DNA from: Chloroflexota bacterium
Lineage (GTDB): Bacteria > Chloroflexota > Anaerolineae > Aggregatilineales > Phototrophicaceae
Direction of reading: 5' to 3'
Length of the DNA stretch: 60,412 nt
Assembly (NCBI GenBank): GCA_009841405.1
Contig: VXLV01000140.1
Span: forward strand, 1-60,412
A program made the translations under genes and the position numbers. Below are positions 54,309 through 60,412 of the stretch, piece by piece (positions within the stretch are counted from its first letter, which is position 1; each line of letters begins with the position of its first letter). Below the pieces are notes generated by a model. That model had not been told where the DNA came from, searched no databases, and worked only from the letters and a program-made list of their open reading frames with translations.

Positions 54309-54314
54309 TATAAT
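54309..54314 (+). promoter_or_regulatory. Candidate -10 element of acpP
   Basis: A perfect TATAAT, 50 nt before the acpP ATG, without a recognisable -35 at 16-18 nt. A short inverted sequence (tgtcaatcatgacg) lies about 50 nt further upstream. Confidence 0.4.
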
Positions 54315-54364
54315 CAGATGGCGTGAAGTGAGAAGCAAGATTCCGACTTGAAGGGTGGTCAGAT

Positions 54365-54601
54365 ATGGCATCAATTGAAGAACGCGTGACTGGAATCGTG
54401 GTTGAGTTGCTTGGCGTGGAAGAAGAGCGCGTGGTCTCCGGCGCGAACTTCCGTGAAGACCTGGAAGCGGACTCACTTGACCTCGTAGAATTGATCATGG
54501 CTTTTGAAGAAGAATTCGGCGGCGAAATCAGCGATGAAGACGCGCAGCGGATCGAGACTGTTGGGCAAGCGGTGGAATACATCCAGTCCAATATGGAATG
54601 A
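54365..54601 (+). CDS. acpP: Acyl carrier protein
   Basis: The 78-residue acidic protein carries the DSLD phosphopantetheine motif with Ser37, followed by [13 protein letters not shown] and [19 protein letters not shown]. It shuttles growing fatty acyl chains. It stands alone, not next to fab genes, with its own -10 upstream and a strong terminator at 54636-54659. Confidence 0.96.
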   Translation: MASIEERVTGIVVELLGVEEERVVSGANFREDLEADSLDLVELIMAFEEEFGGEISDEDAQRIETVGQAVEYIQSNME

Positions 54602-54635
54602 TTCGGCGCGCCTCGCCAAGGGATACGCCGTATTT

Positions 54636-54659
54636 GAGGCAGCGCAAGCTGCCTCTTTT
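54636..54659 (+). terminator. Rho-independent terminator after acpP
   Basis: A perfect 8-bp stem GAGGCAGC/GCTGCCTC (54636-54643 and 54648-54655) with a GCAA tetraloop is followed directly by TTTT and an AT-rich stretch, 34 nt past the acpP stop. Confidence 0.85.
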
Positions 54660-54775
54660 GATTTCCGCGCCCGGGCGTCATTTTCCCTGGCGGCAGAAAT
54701 GGATAGCGCACAAATCCTGTTTGTCGTGTAAACACAATCACGCGCCCGCCTCACGATGAAGTGGATAGGTTGCCA

Positions 54776-55258
54776 ATGCAAGCCTCGTTCCTGGCCAAGA
54801 GCTTCGCCTATACCGCTGACGTGCTGCGCGCGCAAGTCAGCGAACTCAGCCACGACGAGAGCCTGCGGCAACTGGTCGCCGGCGGGCACAGCATCAACTG
54901 GCTGACCGGTCATATCGTCTCGTCGCGCTCGACGCCGCTGCGCCGTGTGGGCGCCGAGCCTGTCTGGTCGGAGGCGGCTCGCAAACGCTATAGAAACGGC
55001 AGCCCGCCCATCGGCGCCGAAGGCCCGGGCGTGCTGCCCCTGCCAGAACTGATTCGCCTCTTTGAGCGCTCGCAGGAGCGCCTCAACGCCGGGCTGCTTC
55101 GCTTGAGCGTTGCCGACCTGGCGCGACTATCAGGTTATGGCAAAAACACTGTGGCGGAGAGCTTGTTTTACTTCCACTTTCACGAGGCCTATCTTGTCGG
55201 TCAACTGACAATGGTCGCAGAAGCATTGGGCAAGAGCGCAAAGTACATTAATTCGTAG
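54776..55258 (+). CDS. DinB-like four-helix protein
   Basis: The 160-residue protein has the DinB/YfiT helix-bundle pattern with His in NWLTGHIVSSR (about 43-53) and a C-terminal HFHEAYLVGQL (about 139-149), the typical three-His metal site. Members include thiol transferases and unknown proteins; the exact reaction is not predictable. I choose the ATG at 54776, with GGATAGG upstream; a GTG five codons earlier is also possible. It converges on the next gene with an 11-nt overlap. Confidence 0.78.
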   Translation: MQASFLAKSFAYTADVLRAQVSELSHDESLRQLVAGGHSINWLTGHIVSSRSTPLRRVGAEPVWSEAARKRYRNGSPPIGAEGPGVLPLPELIRLFERSQERLNAGLLRLSVADLARLSGYGKNTVAESLFYFHFHEAYLVGQLTMVAEALGKSAKYINS

Positions 55259-55862
55259 CGCGTTCCGCGTTTGACCGCGCCGCCAGCAAATTGATCGCGG
55301 CGATGCCGACATAACTCGCCACCAGCAGCCATGGTCCGAGACCGATGTCAGCCGGCTGCCGAAACGCCTCAAATGCCTGAGCGACGCCTGCGATCACAGA
55401 CCCTATCCCGGCGACCGGCAGCAGGAACAACAGCAACCGAATCATGCGCCGATTCCTGAGGCGTGTCGCCGCCAGGCCCGCCACCAGACTGACGAGCGCT
55501 AGCACGAACTGCTGCCGATAATTCATGTTCGCGATGTCGTAGACGTATTCGAATGGGGGCAGCTGCGCCAGCGCCAGGGCGACGACTGCGGCCGCCGCGA
55601 CCCAACGCTGGGATATGGACAGAGCGAATGTCAAGCTGAGTATCGCCAACTGCACGCGCAACAGCAGCGGCGCCAACAGGGGCGGCGTCGTCTGACGTTG
55701 CGCTGGATGCAAGGAAGCCCACTCGGCGAGATCATAAGCATTGAGCGTCATTGGCGCCGACGATGCGACGGCCCAGGGCAACAGGTATCCCAGCAGTCCC
55801 AAAAGCGCCAGCATGACGAGCAGGAGCGAATGTTCTCGTTTTGAATCAACTTGGCCGCGCAC
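55248..55862 (-). CDS. Polytopic membrane protein, unknown
   Basis: The 204-residue protein has five or six hydrophobic segments, with a short cytoplasmic N-terminus (MRGQVDSKREH) and a LPWAVASSAPMTLNAYDLAEW loop after the first. I recognise no family. Its 3' end overlaps the DinB gene by 11 nt. It is upstream of, but in the opposite order to, the polysaccharide genes and may not belong with them. Confidence 0.6.
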   Translation of the reverse strand: MRGQVDSKREHSLLLVMLALLGLLGYLLPWAVASSAPMTLNAYDLAEWASLHPAQRQTTPPLLAPLLLRVQLAILSLTFALSISQRWVAAAAVVALALAQLPPFEYVYDIANMNYRQQFVLALVSLVAGLAATRLRNRRMIRLLLFLLPVAGIGSVIAGVAQAFEAFRQPADIGLGPWLLVASYVGIAAINLLAARSNAERATN

Positions 55863-55898
55863 TACTCATCCTCTCGTTATAACTGCGGCGTCGCCGGT

Positions 55899-57038
55899 CT
55901 ACCCTGCCAGCAGACTGCGGTACACCTTTAGCAATTCAGCGGCGGACCGCCGCCAAGTGAATCTCTCAGCTTGCCGGTAGCCATTCTCGACCAGCCGCTC
56001 CCGCAATTTTGGCTCGGTTTCGACGGCGATAATGGCATCGCGCAGCGCGGCCGAATCGGTTGGATCAATTAATATCGCGGCATCGCCCGCCACTTCCGGC
56101 AGTGATGAAAGATTGCTCGTAATCACCGGCGCGCCGCAGGCCATCGCTTCCAATACCGGCAGCCCGAAGCCCTCGTAGAGCGATGGCATGAGCAGCATTC
56201 GCGATCCACTGTATAGCGCGGGCAGATCTTCGTCATCGACGTACCCAAGCAAATGGACGAAGTCTTCCATTCCCGTAGCGGCGATCGTACGCTGTATTCC
56301 GTCCTCGAGCCAGCCTTTGCCTCCGGCTATCGCGTAGCGCAAGTTCAGACCGCTGGCGCGAACTTCCGCCAGCGCCTGGATGACGCGGCTGTAGTTCTTG
56401 CGCGGCTGCAAGGTTCCGACCGACAGGATATACGGCCCGCCAGCTAGTCCGTATTTTGCGCCGATCGCTGCCAGGGCGCATCTGTCCGCGACTCGTCGAA
56501 AGCGCTGGTCGACGCCGCTGTAGAGCACAGTGATTTTGCGCGCGGGCGTCTTGTATAGCTCAATCAGATCGTCCTTCGTGGCGGCGGAATCCGCCAGAAT
56601 ATGATCAGCCCGCGCAACCGAACGCGGCACAACCGCGTCCAGATAGGCCTTGAGCGGCGGGCTGGCGGCCTCTGGCACGCGAATGAATGACAAGTCATGG
56701 ACGGTCAGTAGCGTCCGCGTTGAGCCCAGGGAAGGCGGCAGCACAAAGTCGGTCGCGTGATAGAGGTCGACTTTGCCGGTGAAAAACTCTATTGGGAGGG
56801 GCAGCCGCGCGCGATGCCAAATCCGCGCCAGCCATCGCGGTGATATTGCAGTCGGTCTCCAGGCGAAATTCGCTGCCAGCGCCGCTGGCAACGCGCCTTT
56901 CGCGGCGCCTGATACGAAGAGTCGGTAGTCGTTCGCCGCGTCCAGCGCAGCCAGCGCGGACGTCAATTCGCGTACATAGCGCCCAATGCCGCCGCTTTGC
57001 GAGAAGGCGGCCGTGAAGTCGATAGCGATACGCTGCAC
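55899..57038 (-). CDS. GT4-family glycosyltransferase
   Basis: The 379-residue protein has a GT-B fold: an N-terminal [31 protein letters not shown], and the C-terminal GT4 motif [27 protein letters not shown] with the catalytic-region Glu. I start at GTG 57038, one base after the GtrA stop, rather than in the upstream open frame. It would add a sugar to a lipid-linked or exported glycan. Donor and acceptor unknown. Confidence 0.9.
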   Translation of the reverse strand: MQRIAIDFTAAFSQSGGIGRYVRELTSALAALDAANDYRLFVSGAAKGALPAALAANFAWRPTAISPRWLARIWHRARLPLPIEFFTGKVDLYHATDFVLPPSLGSTRTLLTVHDLSFIRVPEAASPPLKAYLDAVVPRSVARADHILADSAATKDDLIELYKTPARKITVLYSGVDQRFRRVADRCALAAIGAKYGLAGGPYILSVGTLQPRKNYSRVIQALAEVRASGLNLRYAIAGGKGWLEDGIQRTIAATGMEDFVHLLGYVDDEDLPALYSGSRMLLMPSLYEGFGLPVLEAMACGAPVITSNLSSLPEVAGDAAILIDPTDSAALRDAIIAVETEPKLRERLVENGYRQAERFTWRRSAAELLKVYRSLLAG

Positions 57039-57039
57039 T

Positions 57040-57645
57040 TTAGTCGACGTCGTTATAGGTCCAGTAGCGGTTGGCCAAGAAATTCCAAAACATGACCGCG
57101 ATGACGCCAAAAAACAGCGCGATCATGGCGCCGATTTTGTGTTGATCGATAAGAGCGGGCGCGTAATCCGGCCCAAGCTGAGACAGTATGCTCGTTGAAA
57201 TGCGGCCGAAGGGTTCATAACTTACGGCGATCCAAATGGTGCGGATCACCCAGCCGATGACGCTGACAATGACAAACTGCGTCAATTGACGTTGGGCCGA
57301 GTGCGAGCGCGAATCTGGATATGTCCACAGTCGATTCCATACGAAATTGCTGCATACCGCCAGGACAAAGGCAATGCTTTGCGTCAGCGTAACATTTGTC
57401 GCCAGCGCTTCTCCGAGCGCATTTACCGGCGGCAGGATTGTGTTTTGCAGAACTAGAACCGTTCCCGCGTCGATGACGAAACCCAGCACGCCAACAAAGG
57501 CAAACTTGATGAATCGCTCGTATTCTTTGGCTTTGTCGCCGCCGATGCGCAAAGACAGCGACAAGATAAAGCGGTCGAGCGGCGTGGTTACCTTGTGGTG
57601 CCGCCGGCCCGACGCCTTGGAAGCGCTTGAAACGGTCTGAGTCAT
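57040..57645 (-). CDS. GtrA-family membrane protein
   Basis: The 201-residue protein has a charged N-terminus and four transmembrane helices with FIKFAFVGVLGFVIDAGTVLVL and the family's NFVWNRLWTY and NFLANRYWTY segments. GtrA proteins are thought to flip prenyl-linked glucose or aid cell-surface glycosylation. The glycosyltransferase start follows after one base, and the Wzy-like gene lies 2 nt upstream, so all are in one transcript. Confidence 0.88.
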   Translation of the reverse strand: MTQTVSSASKASGRRHHKVTTPLDRFILSLSLRIGGDKAKEYERFIKFAFVGVLGFVIDAGTVLVLQNTILPPVNALGEALATNVTLTQSIAFVLAVCSNFVWNRLWTYPDSRSHSAQRQLTQFVIVSVIGWVIRTIWIAVSYEPFGRISTSILSQLGPDYAPALIDQHKIGAMIALFFGVIAVMFWNFLANRYWTYNDVD

Positions 57646-57647
57646 AC

Positions 57648-59108
57648 TTAATCTAGCTCCAGCGCCTGCGTCATGCGCCGGTGAAGGATTGCCAATATCC
57701 CCAATAATACACCGATATGCAAAAAGAGGTTATTCACATAGAGGTTGTCAAACACGCTATGGACAGCCACGTAAACCCAGGACCCAAGCAAGCCGATGGC
57801 TATGCAACGCGAGAACGGGTCAGGCTGGCGCCGCAGCGACCAGGTCAGGCGAAAGACAGTGACCCAGAACGCCAAATAGGCGACCAGGCCGACTGCGCCC
57901 GTTTCCGCCAACAGGTTCAGATACATATTATGGGCGTGACCTAATGCCGCCTCCCAGAAAATCAGGCGGTATTCGTCGTATGCGACTTCATAGTTTCCCA
58001 GCCCGATGCCGAAGTAGGGCGCCGCCTCCGCCATATACACCGCTGCCTGCCAATGCGCCAGGCGCTCGGTGACGGCATAGTTGGTTGGCGTGATCAACAC
58101 GCCGCGCACATCTGATACGGTGATGAGATTGGTGGCGGCGGTTGTCAGCCGCAGCATGATCGAGCGCGGCAGCAGGCCAAGGCTCCACGCGCCGGCGACA
58201 AGCGCCGCGATGACAGCAGCCAGCGCCAAGCCGTGGCTCAGCCGTCTTGGCAGCGCGATCAGCATACAAATGAGCGCGACCGCCGCGCCCAGCCAGGCGC
58301 CGCGGCTCCACGACGCGAGCAAGGCCGCGGCCAGCGCTACAGACGCAAGAGCGCTGCCAACGAATATGAGAGCGGGCGAACGCGGCCAGCGTCGCCGGCT
58401 GCGCAATTCGGACCAGATGCGTGACAGTTGCGCCCAGGCGACCGTCAGACTCAGCGGCAGCGCAATGCCCATGAATCCGCCAAAGGGGTTCGGTTGGCCG
58501 AAGGTCCCAAAAGCGCGGAAAAACCTGCCCAGGATCACGAGATGGTCGGCGCCGCTGCCGCCGAAAAAGATGTAAAGTCCGACCAGCGCATTGGCGACGG
58601 CACTGATGACGACGGCGAAAACCAGCCAGCGCCAGCTCTCGTCCACGCTGACGGACAGGGTCCAGATGAGAAGGGCAATTGCCCACCATTTCAACCATTC
58701 GGCAAGCCAGCCGGCAAGCGACTGACTGGTCCAGGCCCCAAGCGAAAGGACTGCGATAAGCCCGAGCGCAGCTAGCAAGGGCGCGTCTGCCTGCAGCTTG
58801 AGCAGGGATTCCCGCCGCCATAATCGGCGACCTAGCCAGACTCCCAGGTAGGCAATCAACAGCAGTTGACCGATATCGAGCGGCAGCGACAGGCCGGATT
58901 CCGTGCCAATCAGCGAACGCAGCGGCGCCAGGGTCAGCGTGACCATCAGGGCAATCAGCGGCGAGAATGGCATGAGTACGAGACATGTCAGGCAGAGAAA
59001 CGCCAGCACAGCCCAGCCGGGCGGCAAGGCAAGCGTTGCGGCGCCGACGGCAAGCCCGGCGATCAATATCAGCCGCGCCAGGGGGTTGCTGGTCTGCAAA
59101 GCGAGCAT
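57648..59108 (-). CDS. O-antigen ligase/polymerase (Wzy_C) family membrane protein
   Basis: The 486-residue protein has about eleven to thirteen transmembrane segments and a large outside loop with the Wzy_C landmarks YFGIGLGNYEVAYDEYR and HAHNMYLNLLAETGAVGLV. It would polymerise or ligate exported saccharide units. I start at the ATG at 59108, one base after the epimerase stop, as the open frame upstream overlaps that gene. Part of the 60057-55899 polysaccharide run. Confidence 0.88.
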   Translation of the reverse strand: MLALQTSNPLARLILIAGLAVGAATLALPPGWAVLAFLCLTCLVLMPFSPLIALMVTLTLAPLRSLIGTESGLSLPLDIGQLLLIAYLGVWLGRRLWRRESLLKLQADAPLLAALGLIAVLSLGAWTSQSLAGWLAEWLKWWAIALLIWTLSVSVDESWRWLVFAVVISAVANALVGLYIFFGGSGADHLVILGRFFRAFGTFGQPNPFGGFMGIALPLSLTVAWAQLSRIWSELRSRRRWPRSPALIFVGSALASVALAAALLASWSRGAWLGAAVALICMLIALPRRLSHGLALAAVIAALVAGAWSLGLLPRSIMLRLTTAATNLITVSDVRGVLITPTNYAVTERLAHWQAAVYMAEAAPYFGIGLGNYEVAYDEYRLIFWEAALGHAHNMYLNLLAETGAVGLVAYLAFWVTVFRLTWSLRRQPDPFSRCIAIGLLGSWVYVAVHSVFDNLYVNNLFLHIGVLLGILAILHRRMTQALELD

Positions 59109-59109
59109 G

Positions 59110-60057
59110 TCAGGCCGGCTCAGACAATACCGAACGGAAGTAACGGATGGTCCGCTCCAGCCCCTCTTCGAGTTCAATCTGCGGCCGCCAATTCAGCACC
59201 GATCGGGCGCGGGTCGTGTCGGGCTTGCGCGTCTGCGGATCGCCCTCAATCCGCGATCCATCGGAGAATTCGATGCCGGCGTCGCTTCCCGCGACCTGAT
59301 TTACGATCAGCGCGAACTCGCGCACGCTGATTTCGCGCGTTGTGCCGATGTTCACCGGGTCAACGTGGTCGCTGGCCAGCAACCGAAAGATGCCCTCAAC
59401 CAAGTCGTCGATGTATTGAAAGCAGCGCGTCTGGGAGCCGTCGCCGTAGACGGTCAAGGGCTCGCCGCGAACGGCCTGGCCGATAAAGTTTGGCACGACC
59501 CGTCCGTCATCCAGGCGCATGCGCGGCCCGTAGGTATTGAAGATGCGTACGATGCGCGTTTGCATGCCATGCTGCCGGTGATACGCCATGACCAGGGCTT
59601 CGGCGTAGCGCTTGGCTTCGTCATATACGCCGCGCGGCCCCACCGGATCCACGTTGCCGGCGTATGACTCGCTCTGCGGCCGAACCAGGGGGTCGCCATA
59701 GACTTCGGAGGTCGAGGCGAGCAGAAAGCGCGCCCCCTTCGCTCGCGAAAGCCCAAGCGCGTTGTGCGTGCCCAGCGCCCCGACCTTCAAAGTCTGGATC
59801 GGGTACTTCAGGTAATCAATGGGACTGGCCGGCGAGGCAAAGTGCAATACCGCGTCGACTGGACCGGGTACGTGGATGAAATTGCTAACGTCATGATAGA
59901 TAAACTCGAAGTCGCGATTGCCGGCCAAGTGCGCGATATTGTTCTGCGAACCGGTGATGAAGTTGTCCATAGCCACCACGCGATGCCCTTCGCGCAGGAA
60001 GCGGTCGCTGAGATGGGAGCCGATAAAACCGGCGCCGCCCGTGATTAGAACGCGCAA
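59110..60057 (-). CDS. UDP-glucuronate decarboxylase-like SDR epimerase/dehydratase
   Basis: The 315-residue protein has the NAD-binding [37 protein letters not shown], and the catalytic Tyr-Lys in [12 protein letters not shown], followed by [10 protein letters not shown]. The HxASPASP and [10 protein letters not shown] segments favour UDP-xylose synthase over GalE. It makes UDP-xylose from UDP-glucuronate for the polysaccharide. ATG start. It precedes the Wzy gene by one base. Confidence 0.9.
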   Translation of the reverse strand: MRVLITGGAGFIGSHLSDRFLREGHRVVAMDNFITGSQNNIAHLAGNRDFEFIYHDVSNFIHVPGPVDAVLHFASPASPIDYLKYPIQTLKVGALGTHNALGLSRAKGARFLLASTSEVYGDPLVRPQSESYAGNVDPVGPRGVYDEAKRYAEALVMAYHRQHGMQTRIVRIFNTYGPRMRLDDGRVVPNFIGQAVRGEPLTVYGDGSQTRCFQYIDDLVEGIFRLLASDHVDPVNIGTTREISVREFALIVNQVAGSDAGIEFSDGSRIEGDPQTRKPDTTRARSVLNWRPQIELEEGLERTIRYFRSVLSEPA

Positions 60058-60151
60058 TTTAACTCGCCTTCGCTTGATGCTGCCAGGAAGAGTTTACCAC
60101 AGCATATGGCGCCCATAAATGCGTCGCCCGCGACTCGGCGCGCGCGCCGCC

Positions 60152-60412
60152 TTATGCGCCCGCCTCACTTATTTCTACCAGCCGCATAAGCGCCGCCAAC
60201 TGAAACATGAAGATGAACGCGAGGTCAATCACAAAGACGCTGTTGTCGATTAAGCCGTGCGCCAGCAAAGCGGCCATGCTGCCCATCAATCCCAACGTCA
60301 TGGCGAAGAGCAGCGCGTCCCGACTGCGAAAATGGCGGCAGATCGCAAGCGCCCGGCGCCAGAATAACAATTGAATCACAAGAAACGCAATCACGCCAAA
60401 GACACTGAGCCG
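60152..60412 (-). CDS. C-terminal part of an O-antigen ligase-like membrane protein (truncated by window edge)
   Basis: The frame is open to the right end, so only about 86 C-terminal residues are seen. LLAHGLIDNSVFVIDLAFIFMFQLAAL resembles the last helices of O-antigen ligase/Wzy proteins. Two such genes (this one and 57648-59108) would then be in the same cluster. Start and full identity lie outside the window. Confidence 0.6.
   Translation of the reverse strand, partial: RLSVFGVIAFLVIQLLFWRRALAICRHFRSRDALLFAMTLGLMGSMAALLAHGLIDNSVFVIDLAFIFMFQLAALMRLVEISEAGA

Overview
The window is about 60 kb of dense, high-GC bacterial chromosome with short intergenic gaps and frequent 1-17 nt gene overlaps. 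I see no rRNA, tRNA, CRISPR array, insertion sequence or prophage. The gene mix points to Chloroflexota, probably an Anaerolineae-like lineage: several LysM/Thr-Pro-rich exported proteins, FecR-like plus jelly-roll proteins, double zinc ribbon proteins, a TIGR01906/DUF1461 protein, polyphosphate glucokinase, type 2 IPP isomerase and an archaeal-type aspartate-semialdehyde dehydrogenase. This placement is inference; no marker phylogeny could be run.

Layout. 0-9.6 kb: yebC-ruvC-ruvA, a FecR-like exported protein and a zinc-ribbon protein, eno-pyk, a gap with two palindromic repeats, then cysteine desulfurase and mnmA. 9.6-12.6 kb (minus): a compact five-gene run of a ParB-fold SerK/SbnI-like kinase, an ACT protein, an unknown beta protein, a membrane-anchored JAMM protease and a prepilin-peptidase-like protein. 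12.7-16.2 kb: NUDIX, DUF547, two small membrane proteins and a His-rich membrane protein. 16.2-20 kb (minus): LysM protein, DUF192 and LysM-M23 peptidase, coupled by 4-nt overlaps. 20.4-28.4 kb: sucCD, tdk, rplU-rpmA-rpmE with the L31 protein fused to an RNA polymerase alpha-CTD-like domain, ruvB-queA, upp and a WecA-like transferase. 28.4-33 kb: gap-pgk-tpiA plus a membrane protein with an acidic tail. 33-41 kb: Tat-type polysaccharide deacetylase, a membrane-fused spermidine-synthase-like protein with DUF1461, GNAT, a sarcosine-oxidase-like flavoenzyme, and MoxR-DUF58. 41-48 kb: Roadblock/LC7 protein, pyrG, an adenosine-deaminase-fold protein that has lost its metal ligands, Hsp20, pheA-asd and an L,D-transpeptidase. 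48-55.9 kb: polyphosphate glucokinase, flavin reductase, response regulator, PP2C phosphatase, hemW, fni, acpP, DinB. 55.9-60.4 kb (minus): exopolysaccharide genes, cut by the window edge.

How it works together. Lower glycolysis (gap, pgk, tpiA, eno, pyk), glucose entry (polyphosphate glucokinase) and a TCA step (sucCD) give a chemoheterotroph core. Wall and envelope functions (M23, L,D-transpeptidase, WecA-like, deacetylase, polysaccharide cluster) are well represented. The most unusual items are the L31-alphaCTD fusion, in which the residues I remember as DNA contacts of the alpha-CTD are kept; the metal-ligand-less adenosine deaminase homologue; and the kinase-ACT-unknown-JAMM-peptidase run, whose biochemical logic may centre on O-phosphoserine.
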